From Prunus persica (Eukaryota; Streptophyta; Magnoliopsida; Rosales; Rosaceae), in the NCBI RefSeq assembly GCF_000346465.2, contig NC_034016.1, positions 21,506,442 to 21,570,441 of the forward strand: a DNA stretch of 64,000 bases, given 5' to 3'. Of the stretch, positions 24,761-37,749 are shown one piece after another. The notes under the pieces are model-generated. The model was not told the DNA's origin. It ran no database searches and worked only from the letters and a program-made list of their open reading frames with translations. The translations under genes were made by a program, and so were the position numbers. Position 1 is the first letter of the stretch; each line of letters starts with the position of its first letter.

Positions 24761-25916
24761 AGGCTTCACTGCCTCACTTTTGGGGGTTTAATTTTTAGGG
24801 AGACTTAAAATTCAAAGGAGAGATAAATTTTTTAAAATAATATAAAATAGATAAAATTATTCTTATTTATTTTTGGATTTTAAAAAAAAAAATTTACATT
24901 TGCATGTCTTTGATTTGAAAGTTGAGAGGTTTTTTTGTTTTTTTATAAAAATTTTTGACTTTTTTCAAAAATGAAAAAAAAAAATTGGCTATATTAAAAC
25001 CTAAATTTACTTAATTGGTAGCAATATATCCTCACTTTTGTGTTATTTTTTTTCTCTTTCGTTTCTTCTTTTCTTGTGGCCGCTATGACATCATAGATAC
25101 ATATGCTTTGGTTTTACCTATACAATAATTTCTTTGATTCCGATTTTTCTATGGTTTAAATAGGAACTATGATCAATGTAGGTGTTGCACTATTTGATGG
25201 GCAAATGTGTCGTGTAATGAGCTACGATGAGCTTGCAAGTAGTAAATTAGGTTCAACGAATATGATATTTTTAGGTGATTGTATTGAGTACGATATGGTA
25301 ATGTAAACGAACTTGTTTATAAGTGCATACATGATACACTACACACACTTTTTTGGAAGTTGGAGGAGTTTAATTTTCCAACATTGTTCGATTTTGATTC
25401 CTCTCTTCTCAATATCGTTTGAAGAGAAAAAAAAAAAAAACCAAAAACCAAAAGCTTTTTGTTTAGGAAAAAGCCACCCACATCTTTGTGGGTTGTGACC
25501 AAACCGAACCTAATAGTTTGTGGGCTGAATGGGTTTGAGATCGGAAGGTTGGTTTGGAGCCTTGATTTGGGCTTATCAATAAAAGCAACGCATACTGGGC
25601 CTGCCTAGATGGGTCGAGTACCAACCCACATTATGTGAAGCATATGGGCCGAAATCCATACCTATTTAGCCCAACCCAACCAACTTTTCTATCTCTTTTT
25701 TCTTCATTTTCTTATATGATAATCTATAAATAAAATGTGATTTGTTACTTTGTATTAATTTAGGGGAAAGAGAAATAAGACAATAAGAAAATAGTAAACC
25801 AAATCCCAAACATTGGTGTTGGACCATTGGCCGCCGGGTAGTCTATCGACAGGCAGAGAGAAAAACCCTGGTAAAACCCAGAAGATGCACACAACGGTCG
25901 CCGCTAACACCAAGCA
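24761..25916. other. Intergenic, divergent promoters
   Basis: This lies between the minus-strand LEC14B-like gene and the plus-strand PPR gene. It is AT-rich with poly(A)/poly(T) runs near 24880, 24975 and 25430. It shows no gene or clear transposon end. Confidence 0.4.
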
Positions 25917-28105
25917 ATGAAGCGAGTTTGGAAGCTATCAGACGCCGCCCAATCAGAGCTTCTCTGCCGCCACAGATGCTCTTCCAAAACCAAAACCTTA
26001 CCTCCTTACAATCTCACCCTCACCAACTCCCCTAATTACAGATTCACCCGCGATGTCAATGCCCAGAACCATTCATCTTCCTCTCCATCTTCATCTTCCC
26101 CCACCTCCTTCCCAAGCATCATCGGTTTGTTCATCGACAAGCCCTCGCCCCAAGACCTGAGGGCCAGAGAGGATCTGGTGCACAAGGTCACGCAGTTGAG
26201 GGACGAACTGGTTCAAAATAGTGGGGACTCTGACGAGTTTGTTAGGGTTTTGGAAGAGAAGGGCTCTTCTTTCTTTTCGAGCTATGGGAATGGATACGCT
26301 GTCGTTGAGCTTATGAACCAGTTACGTTCGTGGCCCCATTTAGCCGTGGAGGTAATTTCCCTCATAAAGTTTGAGACTTCAAACTAAAAGGTCAAAGTTT
26401 TTCGGTTTTAGGCGTGGTATATATGATATATGTAATCCCAGTGGTTTGTTTGATGTGCATTTAGTATAAGTTTTTGCTTATTTTACTAATTATGCAGCAT
26501 AAGAATCAGCTGAAATGCCATTGTGTATCTATATGGGTCCAATTGCTTTTCAAAAAGATTGCTTGGGTTTTAGGCATGCTAGGAGTTTTTGACGGATAGC
26601 ATATCTCATTTTCAGTTCTCTGTTCAGAATATGCACTGCTAACATGCAAACAGATTTTGTAAAATTTAATCACAGCAGAAGTTTCTACCCCTGGTTTATC
26701 CTGCTTAGGGCTCTTTCGAAGTCTATATGCATGGTGAATTGTTCTGAATTTTTAAGACTATCTAAAAGACAAAACACAACGGAATTGATTTGGTCTACGT
26801 GAGATGTGCTTGCGTCTGTAGAAAATTATCACAAACCCACAACAACAGACAGATGAATACTAAATGTAGGGAATGGCTAATCTTTACCGTGCCTTACCTA
26901 TGTTAATTTCAGGTAAAATCTATTGGAAATGTTGGTTTTAATTATCTATTTTCTTTTCATCTGTTTTGCTTATGTTATAGGTTTTTTATTGGAGAAGAAA
27001 GCAGGTGGCTGGTGGCACTCCTATGACGCCGGAGGAGTATGCCAAGGCTATTACATTGGCAGGTAAAACCAAGAATGTTGAACTTGCTGTTGAGTTATTT
27101 ACCGAGGCTCTAAACAAGCGAATCAAGACGACTTCTATTTATAATGCACTGATGAGTGCTTATATGTTCAATGGTCTTGCTGCTAAATGTCAGTCTTTGT
27201 TTCGGGACCTCAAGAGGGAACCAGATTGCAGTCCCACTATTGTAACATACAATATTCTTATTTCCGTCTTTGGTCGGTTGATGCTGGTTGATCATATGGA
27301 GGCAACTCTCCAGGGCTTAAATGATTTAAATCTCTCGCCTAATTTAAGCACATACAACAATTTGATTGCTGGATATATTACAGCTTGGATGTGGGATAGT
27401 ATGGAAGAAACTTTCCAAAATATGAAGGTGGGCCCTGTTAGTCCTGATACTAGCACCCACTTGCTAATGCTTCGAGGGTATGCTCATGCAGGTAATTTGG
27501 TAAAGATGGAGGAGACATATGAATTGGTAAAACATCACGTGAATGACAAGGAAATCCCATTGATAAGAGCTATGATATGTGCTTATTGCAAGAGTTCTGC
27601 CGCAGACAGAGTGAAAAAGATTCACTCGCTAATGAAACTTATTCCAGAAAATGAATACAGACCTTGGTTGAATGTGTTGCTGATTAGGGTTTATGCTCAA
27701 GAGGATTGGTTTGAGGCAATGGAGAAGTCAATAGATGAGGCATTTGAGCACAAAATCTCTGTAACTACTACAGGTGTGATGCGATCTATAATTTCAAGTT
27801 ACTTCCGATGCAATGAAGTGGACAGACTTGAAAATTTTGTGAAGCGTGCGGCATGGGCAAGGTGGAGAACTTTCAGGTCCCTGTATCATTGTAAGATGGT
27901 CATGTATGCATCACAAAAGCGCTTAGAAGAAATGGAGAGTGTGCTTAATGAGATGGAGAATTTTAACCTGGGCTGTACCAAAAGAACATTTTGGATATTG
28001 TACAAAGCCTACTCAAGGTGTGGTCAAAGATATAAGGTTGCGAAAATAATAGGATTAATGTGGAAGCATGGATATGACGTTCCTTTGGATGAATTGCTGT
28101 CATGA
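25917..28105 (+). CDS. Pentatricopeptide repeat protein (At2g30780-like)
   Basis: Two coding exons, 25917-26351 and 26981-28105, encode 519 residues. The N-terminal 60 or so residues are rich in Ser, Thr and basic residues, as expected of an organellar transit peptide. About ten P-type PPR motifs follow from roughly residue 165, recognisable by repeats such as [28 protein letters not shown] and [14 protein letters not shown]. There is no E, DYW or SMR domain. P-class PPRs bind organellar RNA in a sequence-specific manner and affect its processing, stability or translation. The RNA target and organelle cannot be read from the sequence. The ATG at 25917 is the first in frame and closely follows the leader. 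The At2g30780 match is from memory. Confidence 0.87.
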
Positions 28106-31100
28106 TTCTTCCTTCCACTTTGGTAGAGCATATTGGATGACAGCAATTGCATAAAGCATTCAGCCAGTCATTGTGAATGGTTCATTACATCCATAAGGCG
28201 CAACAGAGGTTCCACATTATTCACAGGTACACATCTTACCTCAGAAAGTGGCTTGTTGGTATTGACTCCCTTGCCTGAATTTTTTGTTGTAAGTACATGT
28301 ATATCAGTCCAGGATGATTGCCCGCCATTGCCTATTAATATAACTGATTAGAATCCTATGGTTATATATTGTTGTCTGGCCTCTTTCTTTCTTTTCTTCC
28401 CTTTTCCAAAATGTTTGGAGACTGAGAGCCTTTCTATTTTCATCAACTGGCTAAGTGCCACCCTGGATTCACTGAAAAAGATGAATCAGCTCAACAAGGT
28501 TTTCTTTGTCAAACAGCCATCTTTCATCACCTGCCCATTGAATTGATCCACAAGTTATATTGATGGCATTTTAGGATCCTTGAATGGAAGAATTTACACA
28601 TCACATGATTCACATGCTTTGGGTAGACACTTGGGAAGTCAGTGTGAGCTGATTGCAGTAGTCTGTGCTGGCCTGTCTTGATTACTAGGAGGCTTCTTCT
28701 AAGTCAGCAATTTGTACAATAAGTTAGTTGTGGTTGAATTTCATTGATAATTGTGCTTCACCTTTGAGATTACTTACCGGTTCTATAATGTCACACCACT
28801 GACATTATGAAAAATATTGTGGGCTGACCTTGGTAACCCGTGTTCTGTTGATTGTTGAACAATATATACTTAAATGTGAGTGAGTGTGAGTGCATGTGTG
28901 TAGCCTTGCCAAGAGATCATTCTAGATGTAGTGTGAATAGTATAACCGCAGATGAACCTGAATGGAGTTCCTTTGTTGAGATGCCAAAAAAGGAACAAAG
29001 GACTCTTATGTCCAACTAACACTGGGTAACTTTAAAAAGCTTATGAATATCGATGCTGTCGCATCCCGAATTCCTTGGATATTGACATTATATGATTGGC
29101 CCCCATGCAACTACGTTACTGTCATTAGTCTGAATGAGAACTATTTATTTGGGTACTCTTAACCTCTTTCTGTGTATTTTATGGGTCAAACCGAATCATG
29201 TGATTGCTCTTGAATTATGTTATTTCAGTTTTTGTCATCAGTTTATATAAGATTGGTTTCATATACACACAATTGATTGACTACGTTGGGTTGCAGAATC
29301 TGTACATTATTTCATTGACCAAGTGTACCAAACCGCTGAATGCCTATGGAAATCCAAATAAGTTCCACCAAGACATCATAGATTCAAAGAGGCGCCGCCG
29401 TCTGTCTTCCTGCAGAAAGTCCCAGCATTTGTGATTGAATCTGCTAATTATTATAGAAATTACATTGACAAAGAAGAGATAGTTCTTGACGTATTTGAAG
29501 GCTGTAGATGATGTATCAAATTACATCTGAAACAAGAGCAAATAATACTTGGAAGCTGACTTCCAGATGTTGCATGTTAAATATTTTTGCTAGCAATTTA
29601 ATATTTTCCTTTTGTTTTCTAGGAGGATGACCATCCAACTGCACCTTAAATGTATGTTGAGGGCATTTCTAGACTGACCTGTTTTGGTTGCTGGATCTGT
29701 TTATGAATTTTGAAAAAGGTGAACACATGTTATTCTTCCCAAAGATTTCTTCTGTTGTTTAAATGTTTCAGCAAGCACCTCCTATATAATACATATCTTG
29801 TCTTTAGAAAATGGTCAGTGCTATTTGCACTTAAATTCTGTGAGTGCCAAAAAATTATAAGATTTATTCATTTTAAAGTGCAAGTATCTAAATGAGTGCT
29901 GGTAGCATTACCCTAGAAAGACTGATGAGAATAATCCTCTACAACTTTTCTATCTACTTTCTTATATCTCCAATGAAACTGTCCCATTTATTTAACCAAA
30001 CAGAATAGAAGAAATAACGTATTTATGTTCATGATACAGCCAAAAATCGTTCTTATCAATGAGCTCATTATTTATTTGTTTTTTTTCCCCAACAAAAAAC
30101 CCCAGAATGCGTCACTAGTTCACAACATTGGGGTGCAATTGCAATGCCCTTTTCTTTTGTTTTCTTTCATTGGGAAAGCAAATCCAACCTTCAGGTGTTG
30201 ATAAAATGACTTCATACAAGCATGAAATACCATGCTGTGGCTGGACCCAATTGCAAAATATATAAGGTAAACTGTGGAATTGCCCCCTAAATATCAATTT
30301 ACCTCCTGATTTTTTTTTTTAGTAAATTAAAGACTCGAATTAAATTTTATTCTCAATGTTACGCCTGCCGTCTAATTATGTACAAATTCAGGGGATAATT
30401 ATTTACATATATATTTAAAAGAGTAAAAGGATAAGTATTCATAATGGTATTGCTTATCATTGTTAATTCGTCATCTGTCCATCAATAAAATAAAGGATTA
30501 TCGCATCTTTCTCATGTTTTAAAATTTCCAATAGGTTTCACTCTAAAAAATTATAATTTATTGTTTATATTCTTTATTTATCCTGAGGAAAATTAAATTA
30601 GGATGATCCCATGTCATGATTGTAGTGGAATATATTCTGTATAAATAAAAACATACTCCATCAGATAAATTTGGAAAGACTCCCGACATCAAATAAAGTT
30701 AGAACTTAACGATAAACATAAAACATGCGTATAAACTTAGAAATGACATTTATTTTATTTTATTTTTCTTTACAAAAAGAAAAATCCAAATGGATCAGTT
30801 GCCTTGAACTTGAATGGTGTTTTTTACATGATGGGTGATATGAGTAATGACCAAGACCTAGCCAATTGATTAGGAAAACGCTTTCCTTTTCATTTCAACA
30901 AGGGGGTGGAGGATGAAAGCAAGAAAAAAAGGGCTCTCAAAAGCAGAAAAACTTTGTGACTGTCACGTCAAAGAATTATCACATTTGATAGAGAGTGATT
31001 GATCGGAAATATAGTAAAACAGTGTTATTTCCCTTCACCCACCCATACGTGTCTCTCTTAAAAAGACATGAATTAGATGTGAACACGCACCGCATCCAAT

Positions 31101-32300
31101 GACCCACAACAATTATATTTTAATGCAGAAAAGTAAAAGGGTAGTGAGTGAGGTGAGCAAACGAATTAAGGGTTTTTGTCCGCACTCGCCCATCGACATT
31201 AAAGAAAAAGGCCATTTTGTTGACAAGGACTCATTGTGTCGTATTATGGGGAATAACTTCTAAACATAAACAGCTAATTTGCAAGAGACAAGCCATAATA
31301 CGACACGACATGGGAAAAACCATGACAATCCGAGCAACATAAGCTCTCGTTTTAACAATTAACAATATTAAACTCAAAATTTAAAAGTTGGGTTGGTTTG
31401 GGTTTAGAATAAAACACCAACGTGAATGAAAAGAAAGCAACCTAAGCATAATACATTCTCAGCAAGCAAGCAATGCATTGAATAGAAGAAAGAAAGTCAA
31501 ATAAAGACAAGGTTCCATGTCCTTGTCCAAGCATAGCTGTGGTTTTTTTTTACCACTTAGTGCCCATTATCAAATCCCAAAAATGTTATTAAATTTTGTG
31601 TGTTGTTTTTTTTGTTTTTTCTTTGCTCCGTTGAGTTTTCAAATGTGGTCCCTTTGGAATACATCCAAAATTCCCAACCACTACCAACCAGATGAGCCTC
31701 CCCCCCACTACCAAAAAACAAACCCAGTTCTTTGCATTTGCCATTATCCCAAATCCATCCCCAGAATAAGATAACCCATGCCAATTTTAGTCTTCTTTCT
31801 AGTTTCTACTATCTAGAATCTAGATAGAATAACGATGATTAACCAAACAAACAGATGTAGAAAGATGGCCAAGTCCATGTGTCCAATCACTTATCTTGCT
31901 CAGTTTTCATGTCTTTTCTGGTGAATAATATTAATAATAGATTGGGGTTTTGGTTTTTTTGGGTGACTGGGATGGATGGTACGCCAATGCCATCCCATGA
32001 GAGGTCTTGTACCAATTATTTTACAACAACGTAACCTTTCTAATTTTTTATTTTTTTAATACAAGCGATAGTCTTTCTATCTTTCGTTTCAACTTTCAGT
32101 ATCATCTTTCTGAGGCGATTTTGAAGTTTAAATCCTTGATGGAACACCAAAAATATGGAAAAAGGGGATCAAAATTTCAAAGCAAGCAAAAGCCTAGCAG
32201 AACATGCAGAAAGGCATGCACTGATGTCAAGGATAAAGACGCATAAGGCAAAACAGGGTCAAAGCTCTTCACCGGGAAAAGGCGTGATTGAAGTTAAAAG
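28106..32300. other. Intergenic, about 4.2 kb, no supported gene
   Basis: The first part is 3' flank of the PPR gene, and a long or spliced 3' UTR is possible. The rest is AT-rich. A perfect 14-nt inverted repeat (31236-31249 and 31293-31306) is listed separately. The frames of up to about 85 codons have no protein-like character. The last part, toward 32900, is probably the 3' UTR of the GID1 gene on the minus strand. Confidence 0.4.
31236..31306. repeat. Perfect 14-bp inverted repeat, 43-bp spacer
   Basis: GTGTCGTATTATGG at 31236-31249 is matched by CCATAATACGACAC at 31293-31306. RNA from either strand could form a 14-bp stem with a 43-nt loop. There is no surrounding gene. Confidence 0.75.
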
Positions 32301-32942
32301 AAGCAATGAAATGAAACAAAAGGTCAGGAACTGACGAAGAAGATTGAAACGCCAACGAAATCTTTTATATTTGATTTAAGGGAGGCTAGTAGTACAACAG
32401 TAAGTAACACAGAGTAGTATAACATTTGATTTATGTTCATAACAAGGAGCATATGTTCCTTCCACAGTTCAAGTTCTGAAAAATTAGTGCTTACAATAAA
32501 ATCCATTTACTAAATAACATATTGATCAACCACCAAGCATTTTACCCCAACCCTTCCCTTCATCAATCATGGTCAGAAGTGAGCCAGGGTAAAAGCTTTT
32601 ACATCTGTTGGGTGGTTATGCCAAATCCCACAATTTGAGTTCTGATCCTTCCTTCCAAGCTGCCGAAAATGGCCGCCGGCCTTCTCTGGCAACTTGAAGA
32701 GACATAGAACAAGACAAGTATCCCCAGAGCAAGAATGATATCGAACAGTTCCGAAGGGCGACGGTAGCAGAACTCTAAAATTACGACAACAAATGGTAAA
32801 CACAGTAAGTAAGTAACAAGTAATACTAGACAATCTTACAACTAGACACGAGGGCAGTGCAAAAGGAGGGGGGAGGAACCCAAGTAAAATGTCAATCTTT
32901 TGCTATGTATGGCTGGCTGTAGGTAAAGTTAAGTAGAGTTTA

Positions 32943-34551
32943 TTAACAGTCAGGATTGACGAAGTTGCTTATCTCCTCCATGAGACAATAGAAATGCTCA
33001 TTGTTTGGCAGGAAGTAGAAACCGATTGTGGCCTGCTTTAGATAAAGGAGCTTCACATCCTGACCTGAATTCTTCAGCCCTTCCACATACGCCAATTGCC
33101 AATCTTGGACAAGATCAAAACCAGCCACAACAACAAGACTTTTGGGGAATTTGAGCCCTTCAAGGCTTTTATCTCTGGGGCCAAATATATTACATGCTGG
33201 GTGGTCTCTGTCTTCTCCTTCAGGAAGAAAAGCTCGCCAGTACCAATCGCGGTCTTGAATTGTAACGAAATACTTCCCATCCAATCTCTTTTCTGATTCT
33301 GTTCTCTTTTGCCCACCAAACATGGGGTGAAGAAGGATGTTTCCCAATACCTCAACTTCTGCTTCAGCTGCTTTTACTGCAACATGGTGAGCAATGTTGC
33401 CACCTGAACTGTCTCCAGCCAGGTAAACATGAACCTTTGAGTCCTTCCCACTCCGAAGCCATGTTCTTGATTTAACCCACTTGAGAGTTGCCCAGCCATC
33501 ATCATATGCACAAGGATATCGATGTTCAGGCGATCGACGATAATTTACTGACACTACAACAGCCTTGCATGTATTAACAAGACGGCGACAGAATGTATCA
33601 TAGATGGCACTGTTGGCTGAGGAATGAGTGAAGCTACCACCATGGAAGAAAATTATGACTGGGACAATCTTGGTGGTGCTCAAGGGTTTCTCAAGATCCA
33701 CAATCCCCCATTGAGCCTCATTTTCAGGGGCCTGTAGGTAAACCCGGTTAAGGAGTCCGGTACCTCTATCAACGTGATCAAATGAGAAAACCCCATCAAC
33801 TGGAATTGTATTGGCAGGGACTTTGCGGTCAAGAAACTCTGCCAACTCACGGTTGAATGTTCCATCAGCCCGGCGCAGGAGATTGTAAGCTAGCTTGAAA
33901 TTGGAGATGAGTACCCATGTATTAAGCGGAACGACCCTCTGAAAAAGGAAAAGAAATGACAAGGGTTAGAACTTGAATCTATCTATAATATTTCAAGCCT
34001 TCAAAGTAAGCCAGCAGGAAATTATTGAACAAGGAAGGCAAAATCGGTGGGAAAACAAACGAGGATGTGCCTAATTCACCTCAAATACCTTCAAATCTTA
34101 GTGAAAAGTTGCAAACTTTTGCACCAAATGAAACTAGAACTTATCAAACTTGTAACTTTCCAGAACAAGAAATTGGACCCAACACAGAAGAAATAGAAAG
34201 AACTAAGAAAATCCAACCAACCCACGAATCTTAAGCACAGAAGATAATTTTTCTTTTATGAAAAAAAGGTGATTAATATAAATGCCCTTGAGAACAATTC
34301 AAACCTTCAACCCAAACAAAAAGAGAAAAGGGAATCAAACTTGAGTTTGGCCCCAAATGACTCTCAAGTTCAGCAATCTCCAACTTGCTAGAACCAAAAA
34401 TAGGCAGGCCCAAAATGGCAACACGATAAAATTAAAATTGAAGAGAAAAACAAGAAGAGAGAGGGAGGGCTTTGAGGGACTAAGATTGATCAAGGCAAGG
34501 AACAGAGTGTACCTTGGATTCATTGACGTTGACTTCATTACTGCCAGCCAT
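32943..34551 (-). CDS. GID1B: Gibberellin receptor GID1B-like
   Basis: Two exons: 34551-34513 (13 codons, starting MAGSNEVNVNESK) and 33938-32943. They give 344 residues, the standard GID1 length and gene structure with its one early intron. The N-terminal lid that closes over gibberellin and contacts DELLA proteins is present (VVPLNTWVLISNFKLAYNLL). The hormone-sensitive-lipase fold keeps the oxyanion-hole HGG (about 112-114), the nucleophile motif GDSSGG with Ser about 190, and Asp about 288. The catalytic histidine position is isoleucine (about 318, in ATIGFY), as expected of a receptor rather than an esterase. It acts in the nucleus, where gibberellin binding lets it recruit DELLA repressors for SCF-mediated degradation. 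It resembles the B clade more than A/C at the N-terminus. Confidence 0.94.
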
Positions 34552-34992
34552 GAATATCTCTTTTTCTGACGCTCTCTCAACACAGCAAAAGATTCACAAC
34601 CCAGAAAGAGAGACGCTTAAAACCCAACAATGATCCTGAGCAAAACACCCCCTTGAATGGACATGATAGAAAAATGGAAAAAAGGGATGAGTTTGGCAAA
34701 GGATGTGATGGGTTTGGCTGAGACCTGAGAGAGAAAGCAATGGATGTGATGGGTTTGGTTATTCTGTGTGGCTCTCCCTCTGTGCTGATGGGCTTGGGTT
34801 TGTTCTTTGTACCTCCTCTTTTGAGTTTTATCGGATTGATTCCTCGTTTTGGGTTAACTGAACAAGGAAGAGACACTTCTCTTTCTGAAATAAGAGAGCA
34901 GAGACAGCTCAGACCAAGCACAGAGAGAGATCAAAGATATCACTCTGAGAGACAGAGAAAACGTACAAACAACAAAAAAAATAGAGAAAGAG

Positions 34993-35023
<31 letters not shown>

Positions 35024-35100
35024 TTGAGAGTCAAACGCAAAGGAACGGCGGTGGTGAAGACGGAGACGAGAGAGACGACAAAGCAGGCGGCCGAATTAAA
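34552..35100 (-). promoter_or_regulatory. Leader/promoter of GID1B with GA/CT microsatellite
   Basis: Upstream of the GID1B start is a pyrimidine-rich stretch on the coding strand, with a pure (GA)12 tract at 34999-35023 (CT on the transcript strand) about 450 bp from the ATG. CT tracts at this distance are common in plant leaders and core promoters and can bind GAGA-binding (BPC) factors. The last point is inference. Confidence 0.45.
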
Positions 35101-36590
35101 CTGTTGAGCTGGGACCTACTATTTTTAAATTTTCAATTGTATTGTTTTCATTTTATATTTGCCACCATTGCCAATGGGTCTGCTGCTCTCTCTCACTCGG
35201 TTTCTTTGTGCTTCTGTTTTGAGGGAGGGAGGAAAAGAAGGGAAGGAAGGGGGAGGGAGAGTGTGTTTTGTGTGTTGTGTTGTTGTGCTCTGTTTCTCTC
35301 CCGCGAATGGGCTAAAAAGGTTGGAATGGCTACTGACAGCCCTGTTTTGGCTTTACACTGTATTTCTACTTTTTCCATTATTCTCTATATTTTATAAATA
35401 AAAAACTAGTATGAAACTCCAACTATCCCATTGTTATTTTAAGTAATTTTACTTATTAAATATACATAAACAATTTTAATGGATGAAGATATAAATGATT
35501 ATACAATACTCAATAATATCAAACCTATGGTACTGAAATACAATCAAATAGTATAACTCAGGTGTTATAATATAAGTGAATAATAAGGTTAAAACTTTCT
35601 ATTTTTAGGGTATAATATCAATAAATATATAATTATATTATAATATGTGAACAAATTATATCACGTAATTATATTCTTGTACTATACTTATCGTTGTAAA
35701 TAATAAGCCAAAATATGTGGACCCGTAACTTACCTAACTTTCAATACTTTCATTTTCATCAAGACATATGCTTCATATTTTCTTGTTACTCATGACATCA
35801 AGTTACTTGTGGTATTTTGATGGAGTTCTCTATCCAGAAAAATATGGATTGTTTTTTTTCATTTTCTTGTTTCGTTTTATAATGTTTTTTCTTCTTTATT
35901 TGAAATTTGTAATTTTGTCAAGAGCATGTTATCTATATATATAAAGCAAAAAGCAGAGAATGGTAAAACATTCAAAATATCAAAAAATATCATTAGTTAA
36001 TACAAACATTAAGAATTGAAATTATTAATTAAATAAGAATAATATAGTAAATTCATATTTTGTCATATTAAAAAAAATGAAAATTAAAAAAAATCAGATA
36101 ATATAACGTATTTTTATATAACACAACTACTCATTATCTTTTTTAATTCAAAAATAGATATAAATTTTTTCCTCGCCTATGAGAGGCTAGTTATTATATA
36201 AATATAGGCTTAGATAGAAAGACATAGTAGGAATACGAATATATACTTACTTCCAAGGTCCAACCAAAAACAAAAGGAATATAAAATTAAAATTATGACA
36301 GACGGTGCACTGTGCATTGCATTGCATTGTTAACTACTTTCTACTATGTTCCACACTATTCTGATCAATAATTAAATATTTGCATCAGAAAAGTCAAACT
36401 GGGTTATTTACTTTTCATAATTTCATAATATTCCTTGAACACCAAAAAGGAGACCTACTACCAACAGAACAGACACACTTTTTACCATAACTTTCAAACA
36501 TCTTTTTTTAAAGTCTCGTTATTTTTCAAGAAGGAGGAAACCCAATCACATGAAAGCATCTTCAACAGACTTTTTATCTTTTTATTCTTA
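35101..36590. other. Intergenic, very AT-rich
   Basis: Apart from a GC-richer 250 bp at 35160-35350, the sequence is dominated by A/T runs. No coding frame with protein-like composition and no readable transposon ends were found. Part of it is probably distal GID1B promoter. Confidence 0.35.
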
Positions 36591-37222
36591 GGTCATCTTT
36601 AGTCATGGATTATATCTCAAATATAGTTATAAAATAATACAAAATCCATCTCTAACCATGGACTAAACAAATTTTTGGCTAAATTTAGAGAGCTATATTT
36701 GGCCATTAGCCCTCCAATCAGGCCACATTTAGCCCAGCTTTGGCCTAATCCTAGGCCAAATTTTTGTGGTCTCTATGCATGTGCTTTTCATTGATGATGT
36801 CATATATATATATTTAAAAGCCTTTTAAAATATTTTCAATTTGTAAAAAAATTATAAAAAATTATTGGTCATGACTATTGGAGTCAAACCATTGAAACTT
36901 ATCCTTTTTTATATATTTAACAAAAAAAATTAGTTACCTTTTCAAATGTTTGAATTTAAAAAAATTATAACAAATTATTGGTCATGGAATATTGTCTCTA
37001 AATAGTAGTTTAATTAAATTAAACAATATATAGTTGTGGAATGTATGTGTTGTTGTACTATAGTTTTTCTCAAAATAATAAAATATGAAGGATTCTAAAA
37101 TATAGCCATGCATGACTGGAGATGGAAAAATTTAGACCTACACTATTCTTTAAAAAATTAATATTTTGGAGGGCTAAATTTTTAGCCCTTGACTACATTT
37201 AGCCCTATGACTGGAGATGGCC
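36591..37222. mobile_element. PIF/Harbinger (Tourist)-like MITE, 632 bp
   Basis: The left end reads GGTCATCTTTAGTCATGG. The right end, reverse-complemented, reads GGCCATCTCCAGTCATAG (18-bp TIR, four mismatches). TTA lies directly outside both ends (36588-36590 and 37223-37225), the 3-bp target typical of PIF/Harbinger elements. Sub-terminal repeats of GGCTAAATTTAGCC type recur inside. It has no coding capacity. The inverted similarity is weaker in the middle, so this is a TIR element rather than a perfect hairpin. Confidence 0.75.
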
Positions 37223-37225
37223 TTA

Positions 37226-37665
37226 GTTACTATGGCTAAAAAGAAGAAAAATTATTCTCCAGCAGACTCCTCACTTGGCTCTTTATTTTGGAGAACCAAC
37301 TTTTAGCTCTCTACATCTAGCAAGAAGGAGAGAGAATTTGACTAGGAGGAGAGAGAAAAAGGGAGAGAGAGATAAAGACATTTGGGAGATTGGTAGGATT
37401 GAGTTTCTACATTTTTATTTTATTTTAATATATTGAATTTGCAAGAGAAAGAGGGAGAAAGAGAAAAATAATAATAATAATAAAATATTTTAGATTAGCC
37501 AAAATAAAGAACATTGTTGGATAGAACATGTTTTTAGTAGTTTATTATAATAGTTTTCTAACTATTTTAGCTATAATTTAGCTTTAATTTAGAGACCCTC
37601 CTAAAGATGCTATCTTTAGGATGCTATGAGATAGCCAAAATCCAGCTCTAGCAAACACACCTTAG
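37226..37665. mobile_element. Degraded MITE-like sequence next to the Tourist-like element
   Basis: The run TTCTCCAGCAGACTCCTCAC near 37256 and the run AGAGACCCTCCTAAAGATGC near 37590 look like degenerate inverted ends. A related end (GCATCTTCAACAGACT, near 36556) sits on the other side of the Tourist-like element. The area may be an older MITE into which the younger one inserted. No target duplication is readable, so limits and family are uncertain. Confidence 0.35.
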
Positions 37666-37723
37666 AATTTTAGAAAATAAAACAAAATATTCTTGAAAGA
37701 AAAGGAAAAATAAAAATAAAAGG

Positions 37724-37749
37724 GAGAGAGAGAGAGAGAGAGAGAGAGA
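37724..37749. repeat. (GA)n microsatellite
   Basis: A pure GA run of about 13 units, directly followed by a GC-rich stretch with G-boxes. Confidence 0.9.
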
